A stretch of 64,000 nucleotides of DNA from Hermatobates lingyangjiaoensis (GCA_026182355.1 JAPFBL010000583.1:62001-126000), one strand, 5' to 3'; counted from the first letter of the stretch, positions 31,215-42,999 are shown. Program-made: numbers and translations. Notes: generated from the sequence alone by a model not told the origin.

Positions 31215-31636
31215 ACAATAAAAAAAAGGTGGCAGGGGGTAAGGGTGGGTGGTCCACCCAAGGTGGTACATGCCAGAGGGTGGCATTTTAAGAGGGTAAA
31301 AATATAAAATAGAAAAAAATCGAAGTCAAATAAAAGTTAACAAGAAATGTGAAATTTTGTAAAAAAAAATGAGTTATTAAAATCGTAATTATTTTTATTT
31401 TTAATTTATCTAATACTGTTTTTTAAACGGAATTCTTAACTATAATATTTGAAAATTAAAAATAAATTTATTTTAAGTTTCTCATTTTTTTTTAAAGTGG
31501 TTGAAATTACTACTGTCCCCCGTTCACTACACAATATCTACTACTTTCCGAAACGAATGCCAAAACTAGAACAATTTCGCGTTCACTATTCCTTATAACT
31601 TCCAGTTTAGCCAACCGAATGAAATAATAAAAGTAG
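31215..31636. other. AT-rich DNA with a G/C-rich dispersed motif
   Basis: GGTGGTCCACCCAAGGTGGT and GGTGGCATTTTAAG near 31240-31290 resemble a motif near 35960-36040. No ends defined. Confidence 0.35.
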
Positions 31637-32137
31637 TACAGGGTGACCCAAAAAAAAAAACGCTGATGAGCAAGTTATCATACCTCAAACCTGTCCCGAG
31701 ATTGGCTGAAAGGGAACTTCAGAGGCCGAGTGATCAGTCTCAAGACTGATTTTGAGTGGGCACCTCATAGCCCGGACCTAAGCCCCCGGATTTTTTTTCT
31801 GTGGGGTTATCTTAAGGACAGAGTCTACGCTGGGAAACCCAGAACCATCACGGAACTCAAGGAAGCCATCAGGGAGGAGATGAGAGCCATTACCAATTCA
31901 GTCTGTAAGAACGTCATGGACAACTTCGTGCTGCGTCTCAAGAAATGAACGGAGCTAAAAGGAGGCCATCTAGAACACATGCTGTAGAACGGAGAAAAAA
32001 AGACAAAAGACCCTAGTGTTTTATGTGATGTTTTGAATATAATAAACTAGTTATGACCAAAGTTTCATTTCATTCGGACAAAACACTAAGAAACGGGGCT
32101 TAATTAGAGTTGGTTTTTTTTTTTGGGTCACTTTGTA
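31637..32137 (+). mobile_element. Internally deleted mariner-like element, better copy
   Basis: TACAGGGTGACCC at the left and inverse GGGTCACTTTGTA at the right. The frame 31730-31948 encodes the transposase C-terminus: WAPHSPDLSPRIFFLWGYLK contains the third catalytic Asp region, then DRVYAGKPRTITELKEAIRE and NVMDNFVLRLKK. The N-terminal DNA-binding and first two catalytic regions are deleted. Confidence 0.85.
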
Positions 32138-32584
32138 TTTAAGGAAAGGAGAAGAGAAAAGAAAAAAGAAAGGAAAAAATATAAACTAAAAATTAATGAA
32201 TAACACTGAAGTGAGAAATAGTCAAAATACAGCAATAATCAAGTAAAAACTAAAACTCTAGTGTACCAAAATGTGAAAAAATAAAAAGCCAAATTTTTTG
32301 GAGAAAGTTAAAAAAGAAAATATAATGAAACTAAAATTGTTAACATAATAAAATAACAAATGAAGAAGAAAACACTAAATAAATAAATACAGGAAGTCAT
32401 CTGATTAAATTGATACGAAGGGAATTTCTTGCACCCAATAACCAAATGAAGGCTTCCTCAGAAGCCCTTTAAGTGGTCTGGGTGTCATCTTAGGAGAGTT
32501 GTCTCAGAACTTCAACACAAAGCAATCATTGAAGGGAAGGTTATGAAGATTGAAGTGGGTAGAAATATAAAACATATATATATA

Positions 32585-32835
32585 TAAATAGCAAATAGTC
32601 CAAACCGGATAGATAAATAAATGAAAAAGACAACACATAGAAGAAACGAGAAAACTTACTGGATCCATATTTCGAACTGAAGTTCGTCGTCAGGAAGAGA
32701 GTAGAAAGGAAGAAGAAGTACGTACATTCACCTGTACCTCTTCTTTTTCCCTTTTACTCCCTTCATGACGACGAACTTCAGTTCAAAATATCGATCCAGT
32801 AAGTTTTCTCGTTTCTTCTATGTGATGTTTTTTTT
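32585..32835. mobile_element. Family E PLE pair
   Basis: Left minus arm: core CTGACGA, extra C, stem II GAACT/AGTTC, GAA, ATAT, but G at position 17, which hammerheads do not cleave. Right plus arm: core ATGACGA. The arms share GAAAACTTACTGGATC and the tail to TA-rich ends. Confidence 0.75.
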
Positions 32836-32925
32836 TATATATATATATATATATATTATCAAGTAAGGCAAAACCATTAGATGAAGTTTTTGTTGACTAT
32901 GTTTTCGTACTTGTTGAAAACCTAC

Positions 32926-33159
32926 CTGCCACTGGGCGAAGCCAACAGATAACCTGAGCTGCCAGCTGCAGAGTATCCCTGGTAAGGATATCGCTAGACT
33001 TTCTGATAGTGTAGTAGACCAGTTCGAGATCTCTGTCGAGAAGGCGACACCGAGCATGCTCCAGAACTGATCGCAAATAGCTCACCGAGGCTGTTCTTAC
33101 TGCAGCCAGCATGAAGTCGAAGTTACACACCGTCACCTCTTTAAGACGTTCTCGGTCTC
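32926..33159 (-). CDS. NWD-like protein, exon 5
   Basis: Acceptor GATTCGACAG at 33160; donor GTGGCAG|GTAGGT at 32925. Two bases, 77 codons and one base. The helical peptide contains RERLKEVTVCNFDFMLAAVR, SYLRSVLEHARCRLL and DTLQLAAQVICWLRPVA. The N-F-x-F-x-x-A pattern followed by helices is what NWD proteins have between the winged helix and the WD40 repeats. The exon is flanked by a (TA)n and a family E pair downstream. Confidence 0.9.
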
Positions 33160-33228
33160 CTGTCGAATCAAACGAAACATATCATATTTAACAATAAAAT
33201 GCTTTATTTTCATCTATATTGTAAACAT

Positions 33229-33249
33229 TACTCTCTCTCACTCACTCAC

Positions 33250-33323
<74 letters not shown>
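33229..33323. repeat. (CT)n and (TA)n microsatellite
   Basis: CT units from about 33231 to 33286, then TA units to 33323. Confidence 0.9.
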
Positions 33324-33325
<2 letters not shown>

Positions 33326-33994
33326 ATGATTAAACCACAATAAGAATGGGAAAACAAGACTAAGATGTTTCAACCGTAACAAGCGGTCTTCGTCAGAGTC
33401 AAAAACCCAACACAGTAACCTCCGAGTCCTCGCAATGTTGTTAATTCCTTAATATGACGATGTACTAGTTAGTATTTAGAATATGTATAATAACTTTTTG
33501 ATAGTTTTTTTTCTTTATTTAATTTATGAATTAGTTACAATCTTATATCCCTGAAGATGGTCTATGACGACTGAAACGTTGGACAATTTATTGTGTAGTT
33601 TTATAGTTTAGAATTATAACTTCGATTAATTTTATGGAGTTCAGTAATAAATCATTTGGTGAATTGATGTATACATTACCTGAAGGGTTAAAAACTAAGT
33701 TTAGGAAACTTGAAAAATTAAACAGAAAAAGTTCAAAAATGAAAATCGGCATACTCTTTAATAAAACATGTTATATGAAGATGTTTAAATATACTAATAA
33801 ATAATACTCCCAAAATATACTAATATATTTATATATTATATTTTTTTGTATTTATTGTTTATTTTCTTACCCAACACAGTTGGGTTTTTGACTCTGACGA
33901 AGACCGCTTGTTACGGTTGAAACATCTTAGTCTTGTTTTCCCATTCTTATTGTGGTTTAATCATTGATTGTTGTTTCACGTGTTTATGTGAAAT

Positions 33995-34000
<6 letters not shown>
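33323..34000. mobile_element. Family A PLE pair split by a family D element
   Basis: The minus-sense family A arm (33323-33410) and plus-sense arm (about 33870-34000) enclose 33411-33870. That segment is the inverse of 34489-34922 and carries the family D hammerhead at 33548-33583. CCAACACAG occurs at both junctions (33407 and 33871), consistent with a target duplication of about 9 bp. Confidence 0.75.
33548..33583 (+). ncRNA. Hammerhead ribozyme, family D
   Basis: Stem I TCC (33548-33550) with GGA (33581-33583). Core CTGAAGA 33551-33557, extra T, stem II GGTC/GACT (33559-33562 with 33569-33572), GAA, ACGT (33576-33579), U17 at 33580. It has a minus-strand twin at 34749-34784. Confidence 0.8.
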
Positions 34001-34027
<27 letters not shown>

Positions 34028-34036
<9 letters not shown>

Positions 34037-34225
34037 TTTTTTGATGAAAATACGATTCATGCTTCATTTTATTAGCATGTTCTGGTATCCCATGTGTTAC
34101 TGCGGCCGCCCTGTCTTCCTGCGGGACTCTTCGCACCTCCTGATGACGACGATGATCGAAATGTCGATGTGAGTTATGTCTGTGTCTTTCTGTGTGTTTC
34201 CTTCGTTTTGAATGTATTATACATA
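34028..34225 (+). mobile_element. Family E PLE fragment
   Basis: Plus-sense core CTGATGA near 34139-34145, extra C, short stem II GA/TC, GAA and ATGT (not palindromic), then TCGATGTGAGTT. Tail ends on (TA)n. 5'-truncated. Confidence 0.65.
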
Positions 34226-34488
34226 TATATATTATATATATATATATACGCAAAAAATCACAATAAAAAAACACATGATGCAATCAATGAAGTTTATACG
34301 ACGAGGAAAAAGGAAAACTGTAGAAATAAATGCTTTTCACTTTATGTCATCAGAAAGCAAGCAAAGTAAGAAATAAGAAAGTAACAAAAGTTAACCAGAA
34401 GGAAGGTAACCAAACAGCTGGAAAACTCAAGTGACAATATAGCTTGATAAGAAATAGACTCCAAATAAAATTAACCAATTTGAAGTAA

Positions 34489-35250
34489 ACAGTAAGAAAA
34501 TAAACAGTAAATACAAAAAAATATAATATATAAATATATTAGTATATTTTGGGAGTATTATTTATTAGTATATTTAAACATGCCGATTTTCATTTTTGAA
34601 CTTTTTCTGTTTAATTTTTCAAGTTTCCTAAACTTAGTTTTTAACCCTTCAGGTAATGTATACATCAATTCACCAAATGATTTATTACTGAACTCCATAA
34701 AATTAATCGAAGTTATAATTCTAAACTATAAAACTACACAATAAATTGTCCAACGTTTCAGTCGTCATAGACCATCTTCAGGGATATAAGATTGTAACTA
34801 ATTCATAAATTAAATAAAGAAAAAACACTATCAAAAAGTTATTATACATATTCTAAATACTAACTAGTACATCGTCATATTAAGGAATTAACAACATTGA
34901 GAGGACTCGGAGGTTACTCGGTCGTGGGGGTTACACATTCTTGGAGTTTCCACAATCTCAGGTTTTCCAGTTGGATTGCTATAGTTACTTAAATTCACTA
35001 AACCACTATGAGCTTGTCACTGAATCAGGGTTATTGCTTTGATGGTTTCCTGCGTGTAGCTTTAAAATTCTGATGAAACTCGTTGTCTGGTTGTTGAGGT
35101 TGGGTTCATACTCTTTTATACACTGAGCTTTTAAAATTTTCAGTCTACGATAGTCTCTTTTTCCTGGTATAAAATTTCAATATTGTCGTTTAATTGTTCC
35201 TTGATCAGTTTGAGGCTATGCGTGTTATGACCTTCCAAATGTTAGTGTAT
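34489..35250 (-). mobile_element. Family D PLE: GIY-YIG C-terminal relic, hammerhead and 3' tail
   Basis: Minus frames around 35240-35060 encode HTHSLKLIKEQLNDNIEILY then a frame-shifted YIKEYEPNLNNQTTS-like block, the C-terminus of a PLE endonuclease. A plus-sense relic of the same codons lies at 35390-35520. The 3' half (34489-34922) is an inverse copy of 33411-33870. Confidence 0.7.
34749..34784 (-). ncRNA. Hammerhead ribozyme, family D
   Basis: On minus: stem I TCC (34784-34782) with GGA (34751-34749), core CTGAAGA (34781-34775), extra T, GGTC/GACT stem II, GAA, ACGT (34756-34753) and U17 at 34752. Confidence 0.8.
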
Positions 35251-35389
35251 CGTTACAAAATTAAAATAATTTATAGGACTATACCTGTAATATAGGTTCC
35301 TGAAGTCATCATACATTGGCTATACAGTAACCACCTTATCACGGAGGTTGACTATGCACCTTGCTGGCGGCGCACCAAAAAATCATTCC

Positions 35390-35520
35390 CATAACACACA
35401 TAGCCTCAAACTGAGCAGAGAACAATTAAACGACATTATTGAAATTTTATACCAGGAAAAAACTATCGTAGACTGCAAATTTTATAAACCCTACCTCAAC
35501 AACGAGACAAATTAATAGTG
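35390..35520 (+). pseudogene. PLE GIY-YIG C-terminal relic, plus sense
   Basis: It encodes SLKLSREQLNDIIEILYQEK and then KPYLNNET with frame damage, matching the minus relic at 35060-35240. Together they are again head to head. Confidence 0.65.
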
Positions 35521-36180
35521 GATTATGTTTCAAATGTACTAGAATCATCAATAGGACATCAATAAATATATTTTTTGGATTGTTAAGTTTATAAAGAGAA
35601 AATGTGGTTCTAGTTGAAGGTTTAGTCAGCTATCTCTCTCTTTTATCGGGGAGCATTTAAGAGAGTAGAGGTATAAAGTTTTGAACTCTCCTACTTGGAT
35701 ATTCCGGGTCGGCCTGTTTGTAAACACCTTTAATATTTTACAAGAACTGCCAAGTTGGATATATACTTATGAACTGTTATTTTTCCTGAAATATAATTGT
35801 CAAAAACAATTGGAGTTTAAAATGGACTTTCTTTCTGCCAATAATTTTCGTATTTAGAACTAAAAATGGAATTATATCAGCTAAGATTAATTATCCACCT
35901 TTTAATACGTTATATAATCTCTGTGGTAAGTTATTAACATTCAAAATGTTATTATAGAACCAGTGGAGTAGCAAGGTGGGTGGGTGGGGGGGGGGGTCCA
36001 GCTGCGACGGCACATGCCGGAGGGAGGCATTTTGAGGGGGGGTTATCCATTTATTTTGCATGCACCATATATAATATTACATGCTATCGAATGTTAGTTT
36101 TAACATTAAAATACATTACAGTAGGATTCCATTAAGCCTTTAATTACATTAAATTAAACATTTAGATACACACTATAAAA
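35520..36180. other. AT-rich DNA with G-rich motif
   Basis: Contains GGGTGGGTGGGGGG and CACATGCCGGAGGGAGGCAT near 35970-36040; no gene. Confidence 0.4.
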
Positions 36181-36800
36181 TTTTTATGAATTGTTTTTTA
36201 TTAAGGTTTAAGAATTGTTTAAAATTTCGAAATAGATCACTGTTTTGCACTATCATACTCTTTGCTGGAGGCCAACCACATATAGTTTTTATTGTAAATA
36301 TCATAAATCGTTGTCGCTCTTGGTCAAGAATTGGGCAGCTTAATAGTATATGGTCCCAAGTCTGTGGTGGTACACCATAACAAGAACAAGTGTCATTGTC
36401 TATGATATGGAACCTAGTGAGGTAAGATTTAGTATCACCATGTAAGAGCTTGTGTTATCTTGTGTGAAAGCTCTATGTCGCCCTTTTTTCTCTCTTTGAT
36501 TGTAGGAAAGATTTTTTTTCGTATACGATCCTTTTAACGAGGATGACCAATCTTGTTCCCATCGTTGTAATGAAGCCTCATACAACATTTTTTTAGCATA
36601 CCCTCTAAGAGCAGCGCTGTATGACTCTCCAAGTTTGTCATCCTGAGAAGCCTCTTTTGCCAGTCTGTCTGTCTGTCTGTCCGCAACTTCGTTGCCCAGA
36701 TGACCCACGTGAGCTTTTATCAAGCAAAAAGTAACCTCAATCTTATCATTCTTCATCAAGTTAAAAGCCGTCTTCTCCTATCCGCCAATGACCAATGCTT
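36180..36800 (-). pseudogene. R1-type LINE 3' end: RNase H and CCHC, frameshifted
   Basis: On minus, VTFCLIKAHVGHLGNEVAD is the RNase H third motif, then RLAKEAS and a helical tail. After a frame break near 36450, TCSCYG, then PPQTWDHILL-CPILDQER is the terminal Cys/His motif. A CTGT microsatellite at 36667-36690 inserts RQTD in frame after EVAD. Dead copy. Confidence 0.75.
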
Positions 36801-36959
36801 ATTATTATTTTTAATTACATCGAGCGAGAAGTTGAACCAGTGGGTTTCATTCTTTGCTCATGTGCATCGATGTCATTGTGTAATCTATTACTACATATGC
36901 CTGTTACGCATAATATGCGTAGTTGTATATTTGTAAATAAAGATGATAAAAAAAAATAC

Positions 36960-37980
36960 ATCTAGGCTAATTCTACTGTCTGTATATATTGTAAAGATTA
37001 TTTTTCCTCCTTCCGAGCTTTCCTCTGATGTCAAGATCTCAATCCATTCCAAAGCTTTAACCAAGGCTAACTATTCTGCATGATTATTGGAGCAGTAGAC
37101 GGACATTCATTTCCAGGGAGGTAAAAATAAAAAAAAAAATTAAAATAATAAAAATCAAACAAACAATCTGAAATATCACGCAAAAAAAGTTTATAAAGTC
37201 GTAATTGCTTTTATCTTTTATATGTGCAATATTTTTTTAAAAGGATTTTTCAATTGTAATATTTGCCAAATTAAATAATTAAATTTACTTTAAATTTGTC
37301 AAAACTATTTTTTTTTTAAGTAGCTGAAATTTTATTATATTTTTTTGCGTAGCCAATTAATTTAATTTGACTATTTTTTTATGGTTTTAATTATAAGTTT
37401 TTGTTTTTAAAAAATATTTGATTTTCTTTAATGGTGATTACGAGTACTGTAATAAGATGAAAGTCTGGGACAAATAACAGCGGTTTGGAATTAGATCCTT
37501 GATTGTAATTTCATGAAAATAAATATATATATATATATATATACATATATAGGACTTTCTTGAAAATATTACATCGGCCCGGGCGGCAAAAATATTGCTA
37601 AGCCACATTACTAAAGTCAGAGAATATATACAAAGATTATGCACAATTCAATGAATGAAGTATAAAACAACAAGAAAAAAAGGAAAAATTATGACATCTC
37701 ACCCGCTACAAGGTATTTCTTTTTAAAATTACATTAATAGAAAAGGGCATTATAGAACATTTTTTTTTAGAAAATATTTTTAACGCTAAAAAACTTAGTA
37801 TAGGACAATAAAAATTTGTCCATAAAAAAAAACCAAACCTAAAACTAGTAAATTAACAAACAAAAATGTCACAAAATTCTGATTGCAGGAAAGGGAAATA
37901 TACCTATAAAACTAAAAATCCATTTTGGAATAATGGATCACTTGCTATTCTTGTCGGATTTTTTACATTTGTGAAGACAG
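36960..37980. other. AT-rich DNA without recognised genes
   Basis: Near 37570, GGCCCGGGCGGCAAAAATAT resembles a motif near 50145. Nothing else. Confidence 0.35.
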
Positions 37981-38003
37981 ACTGAAGCTTTTTTTTTATA
38001 ATA

Positions 38004-38009
<6 letters not shown>

Positions 38010-38052
<43 letters not shown>

Positions 38053-38500
38053 TTCACAATAAACATGGCGTGAAACAACAATCAATGACAAACCACAATA
38101 AGAAATGAAAAAACAAAAAGACTAAAACTTTCAACGTAAAAGCGGAAATATTCGTAGAGTCAAAAACCCACTGATCATGGTATTTTTGACTTGCGAAGAC
38201 CCTTGTTACTTGAAAGACTTAGCTTTTTTTATATATTATATATTGTTTATCATTATATATATATATATATATATATATAATTCACTTACAAACGGAAACA
38301 CATCCAAATGACACAAACAGTAGAAATGAACAGAGTAGACTATAAAGTAAAGAACATCTTATCAGATCTCAAATTTCTCGGGCAATTAGTCTTCGGAGAA
38401 TTAAGAGAACGGAAGACAAGCACGTTGTAGACGACTTGAAAATTTGAGTTGTAAGTGTTTCTTTACTTATCTGTGGTATATCATTAAATATTTTAACTAT
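38010..38500. mobile_element. Damaged family A pair and B-like pair
   Basis: 38045-38230 is a family A pair with many single-base losses (for example ACCCTTGTTACTTGAAAGAC). 38280-38480 resembles the 26440 B-like pair (CAAATTTCTCGGGCAATTAG, GCACGTTGTAGACG). The indel-rich divergence differs from neighbouring copies. Confidence 0.6.
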
Positions 38501-38740
38501 TAATATATATATATATATATGTGGTCAAATTGAGCGACTACTGCACTCAGTTCTAAGACTTTGCACTGGTGACCTCGAATCCTTTTCGGGATTCTTCTTT
38601 CCTTGAGAATAGAAAGGCCATAACACTGTCTAGAACACGTTGAAATTTTGAGACTTGACCATAGAAACGTTGTGTCATCATCAGGTAGAGCATGCCTTGT
38701 AGTCAAGAGCTTAATATAGTTCTATCTGAGCGGATATATA

Positions 38741-38792
<52 letters not shown>

Positions 38793-38795
<3 letters not shown>

Positions 38796-39190
38796 ATAAC
38801 TAAAAAGGATAAATCGGGATGCGGTCAGTTTCTTCCACTTCCTATCAAACTCTCATTTGCCGACGTTTCACTTTGATTCAAAATCTTTTTCAAAGGCAAA
38901 AGTACGAATATTTGAAAATGAACGAACTATTACAAATTACATTACTAAAACTAAAGGTTTTAGTAAAATATGGAAGGTTAAACTATTCAAATGATATTTC
39001 AATAGTTGAATAGTTTAACCTTCCATATTGTTTTAGTAATGTAATTTGTAATAGTTCTTTCATTTTCATATATTCTTACTTTTGCCTTTGAAAAAGATGT
39101 TGAATAAAATCGAAACGTCGGCAAATGAGAGTTTGATTGGAAGTGGAAGAAGCTGACCGCATTCCGATTTATCATATTTATTTATATATC
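38793..39190. mobile_element. Family J-like PLE pair with strong stem I
   Basis: Minus arm near 38855-38895 and plus arm near 39085-39130. The plus block has TTTGCC pairing with GGCAAA, then TTTGAAAAAGATGTTG, AATCGAAACGTC. The core lacks CUGANGA. The centre is near 39005 and the arms reach TTCCATATTTTACTAAAAC. Confidence 0.7.
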
Positions 39191-39234
39191 TGTCCCACGG
39201 TCGACAATTCATTACCGTTATACATATATATATG

Positions 39235-39269
39235 TAACGTTAGGCACCAGAAGAGGATTTATTTCAAAC

Positions 39270-39349
<80 letters not shown>

Positions 39350-39360
39350 AGAGAGAAGAG

Positions 39361-39433
<73 letters not shown>

Positions 39434-39470
39434 CGTTAGGCACCAGAAGAGGATTTATTTCAAACCTTAA
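39235..39470. repeat. (GA)n/(TA)n microsatellite flanked by a 38-bp direct repeat
   Basis: TAACGTTAGGCACCAGAAGA and following GGATTTATTTCAAACCT occur at 39235-39271 and again at about 39431-39468, enclosing about 130 bases of GA-rich and 35 bases of TA repeat. Confidence 0.9.
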
Positions 39471-40159
39471 AAGCAACATAAAACATGTTTTTCAACTCTA
39501 TACATTTTACTTTAGCTAATGGCAAACTTTAAGAGAAAGTTTTTTTTTTTACAATGACATATGGAGTGGAATATAGCATTGGTGAATGAAATTCTAGCCT
39601 TATATATAATATATATATATATATATATAACGCCGGATACTTTTCAAAGTTGAAAACGAAACTAGAAAAGAATAACTGGTTGAGAAGGAAAGTTTGCGTT
39701 TGGGTCTCGAAAGACGTTATTGCTTTGTTACACCAAGTCACAAACTCTACTTTTCCAGTTGACTTTTGCTTGTTGTCAAAAGAACCTATTTGTCAATATA
39801 CCACCGGTTGAAAACCATCCATCTTTCTTTCGTCTCTTTTGCTTTATTATTTATTATTTTCGCAACAGTATAGCGTTGTTTTTTCTTTAAATATTTATTC
39901 TTCATAGAACACTATTTTTTTTAAATATATTATTAAAGTTGTGAATCGTTACAAAATATTTAGCATAACTGAATTCTGTTTATTTACTTTTTCAGCATAA
40001 ACACTGTTTTCGTTTCTCCCTCCTTCATTCTGTTTACTTCTCTTGCTTTTCTTATCATTCTCAAACTCTTTCCTTTAATCACTATTTCATTCTTTCATTA
40101 AATAAGGAAAACATTCTTTCACTATTTTATTTTATTAGAATAAAATTATTAGCTTTATT

Positions 40160-40406
40160 TGCGTCTGTCTCTCTCTCTCTGTATATCTCTATCTATCTCT
40201 CTGTCTGTCTGTCTGTCTCTGTCTCTCTATATGTCTCTGTATCTCTCTCTCCCTGTCTGTCTCTCTCCCTGTATGTCTCTCTCTCTCACTGTCTGTCTCT
40301 CTCTCTGTATATCTCTATCTATCTCTCTGTCTGTATGTCTCTCTCTGTCTCTCTGTATGTCTCTGTCTCTCTCTCTCCCTGTCTGTCTGTCTGTCTCTCT
40401 CTCTTC

Positions 40407-40437
<31 letters not shown>

Positions 40438-40595
40438 CCTGTCTGTCTGTCTGTCTCTCTCTCAGTCTGTCTCTGTCTCTCTCTGTGTATGTCTCTGTCT
40501 CTCTCTAACTCTCTCTCTGTCTGTATGTCTCTGTCTCTCTCTCAGTCTGTCTCTGTCTCTCTCTGTATCTCTCTCTCTAACTCTCTCTCTCTGTA

Positions 40596-40626
<31 letters not shown>

Positions 40627-40735
40627 GTCTCTTTCTCTCTCTCTCCATGTCTGTCTGTCTCTCTCGCTCTCTCTCTATCTTCTCTCTCTCTCTCGCTCTC
40701 TCCACAACACACACACACACACACACACACACATA
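40160..40735. repeat. CT/TCTG-rich low-complexity tract ending in (CA)n
   Basis: About 540 bases of TCTC and TCTG units are followed by about 28 bases of CA. Long open frames on both strands here are composition artefacts. Confidence 0.95.
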
Positions 40736-40802
40736 CTGTTGTTTTGCTGATACAACCACTCTTATTTCTCACTCTCTTTCTCCTAAATTTTGCCTAACTG
40801 AA

Positions 40803-41003
40803 CTGTATGTAGAGTAGGGATCTTTAACGAGTACCTGACTTCGTATAGGCTCGGAACTGACGGTTTAAAGTCCTCTCTGAGGGACGACGTGCTCAGATTT
40901 ATTCACCTCCCACGTGAATAAATCAAGGACAAGAGTGGGTATTGAACCATGGATCTACCAGTTCAGAGGCGAGTACGTTAACTACTGAGCTAACTTGGCC
41001 CCT
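40803..41003 (-). repeat. tRNA-derived SINE, minus strand
   Basis: Read on minus: GGGGCCAAGTTAGCTCAGTA head, B-box GGTTCAATACCC, then GATTTATTCACG and the body ending TAAAGATCCCTACTC. Confidence 0.8.
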
Positions 41004-41004
41004 A

Positions 41005-41510
41005 TAAATCTTGACAATACCTCTGTCTTTCGCACATACCCTCAACTAATTTCCATGGTGGTATGCCAGAATGTGAATATTCAAAAAGACATAAAATTAG
41101 AATAAATTGTGAAATTCACAAATAGACTGGTGGCCAATGAGGACACGAAAACCCTACCCCCTTGTTCAGAGATTATCCCAAAGAACTCCCCAACATAGTG
41201 GCTGTTGTTAAAATAGGAAAGCCAAACCCTAGGCTACAACTTTTCACTACTCAAGAAGATCAAACCACCTCAAAATAATATATACCGAATACCGAATAAA
41301 AGAGTACAGACAGCAGTATTATAATTCAGCAGTAGCAGGTCCGTGACCTGGAACTGCTAATTACAACACGCACTACAGTGCGTGGAAAGAATAGTTGGCC
41401 TTTGGATGGATGATCTATCTCTCACTCTATCTGTCTATATCCCACTTACTCTTAACTCATACCGTTAAAGATAATATGTTGCCGTTAACTCATACGATAA
41501 CATATATATA
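41005..41510. other. Intronic DNA without recognised features
   Basis: No motif recognised. Confidence 0.4.
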
Positions 41511-41512
41511 TA

Positions 41513-42050
41513 TATACATAAACACGTGAAATAACAACCAATGATCAAATCACAAGTTGAGGTTTTGACTCTGACAAAGACAGCTTATTACGATTAAAAG
41601 ATCTTAGACTTTTTTCTCATTTCTTACTGAGGTTTGGACGTTGATATTAATATATGTATATATATATATATTATCAAACCACAATAAGAAATGGGAAAAC
41701 ATGACTAAGATCTTTCAACCGTAACAAGCGGTCTTCGTCACAGTCAAAAACCCAACTGACGAAAAAACCCAACGACAGTTGGATTTTTGACTCTGACAAA
41801 GACCGCTTGTTACGGTTGAAAGATCTTAGTTTTCTCTTCTTTTCCCATTTCTTATTGTGGTTTGATCATTGATTGCTGTTTGACGTGTTTAAGTAAAATC
41901 TTTTTATATATATTTATATAAATATTGATAAAAGTATCGACCGTGGAATAGAAACAAAACTATAATTTATCGGGACTAGGTCAGTTTGAAATTTATCGGG
42001 ACTCGGGAAACTGACCGAGTCCCGATAAATTATAGTTTTGTTTTATATAT
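41513..42050. mobile_element. Three PLE pairs (two family A, one J-like tail)
   Basis: 41513-41660: damaged family A. 41668-41905: family A pair with minus core and plus core CTGACAA. 41925-42048: short tail pair centred at CGGGACTCGGG with CGACCGTGGAATAG ends. Confidence 0.7.
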
Positions 42051-42299
42051 ATATATATTCTAAACAAATGTTGTTGAAAGCCACAGCGGTTCTAGGAATA
42101 TTAACCCTAGTTTTAAATTTATAAAAAGTGATAATGTTAATTCATCCGACTGAGCGCTTCGAGCGCTAGCAGGTTGTAACCTTCCTCGCATCAGTTGTTA
42201 TTTATAGTCTTGTTTATCGCTTAATTTCTATTCTAATTTTATTCCATTTTACTTTAGTTTAGTGCTATATATGGTTTTACTTTGTATAGTACCTTCTGT

Positions 42300-42560
42300 T
42301 TTGTTTTCTACCTGATGATGGCTAATGTGAGCCGAAAGCAAGATATAATATAGAGAAGTAAAGGTATTCAAAAACTGTGTAGTTAAAATGTACCTAGGGG
42401 AGTTACTCCACCAATTAAATGTACAACACCAAAAAGTGTTCAGAAAAAAGGAACAATTACTGAGAAAGATCGTAAATACTGAAGCCGCTGTGGCTTTCAA
42501 CAACATTTGTTTAGAAGAGATTTGCTGCCCATTTATAAGAATATATATATATATATATAT
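42300..42560 (+). mobile_element. Family F PLE unit: hammerhead, ORF start, (TA)n
   Basis: Core CTGATGA at about 42312-42318, extra T, perfect stem II GGCT/AGCC, GAA, then AGCA where AGCT is expected. ATG at 42388 opens MYLGELLHQLNVQHQKVFRK, then KIVNTEAAVAFNNICLEE, and runs into (TA)n. This repeats the order seen at 2537-3002. Confidence 0.7.
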
Positions 42561-42563
42561 ATA

Positions 42564-42985
42564 TAGTTCAATATAAACAAAGAAACATAGAGAAATCAGA
42601 AGAACACACTTACAGTCTCTAATTTTCGGTTTGAACCGTCTTCAGGAGAGATAAGAGAGGGAAACCAAGCGCACTGGATCAGAGACGGTTGGAGACCAAC
42701 AGTGTTGCCGCATGCGCGCCCGTTCACAGAAAATAAGGTAGACAGGAATCAATTTATAATTAATTTATAATTTATAATTACATTAAATTAATGGAATAAT
42801 TGTTGGTCTCCAACCGTCTCTGATCCAGTGCGCTTGGTTTCCCTCTCTTATCTCTCCTGAAGACGGTTCAAACCGAAAATTAGAGACTGTAAGTGTGTTC
42901 TTCTGATTTCTCTATGTTTCTTTGTTTACATTGAACTATATTTGTCCGTTTTGGATCGTATTTCCAACGAAAAAAGTGTATATTA
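42564..42985. mobile_element. Family B PLE pair with long near-identical arms
   Basis: Arms reach beyond the ribozyme through GAAACCAAGCGCACTGGATC to GTTGGAGACCAACA. About 100 bases of other sequence lie in the centre (42705-42800). Confidence 0.85.
42853..42886 (+). ncRNA. Hammerhead ribozyme, family B (reference copy)
   Basis: Stem I TCTC (42853-42856) with GAGA (42883-42886). Core CTGAAGA 42857-42863, extra C 42864, stem II GGTT/AACC (42865-42868 with 42871-42874), GAA 42875-42877, stem III AATT 42878-42881, A17 42882. Predicted cleavage 42882/42883. Confidence 0.85.
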
Positions 42986-42999
42986 TATATATATACGAG

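Noticed and set aside
38520..38740. Possible hammerhead in the minus strand (CTGATGATGACAC...)
   Set aside because: The core matches but no stem II followed by GAA and a palindromic stem III could be built.
40159..40797. Long open frame in the CT-rich tract
   Set aside because: The peptide is only Ser/Leu/Cys-type repeats from TCTC and TCTG units; the opposite strand is open too. Composition artefact.
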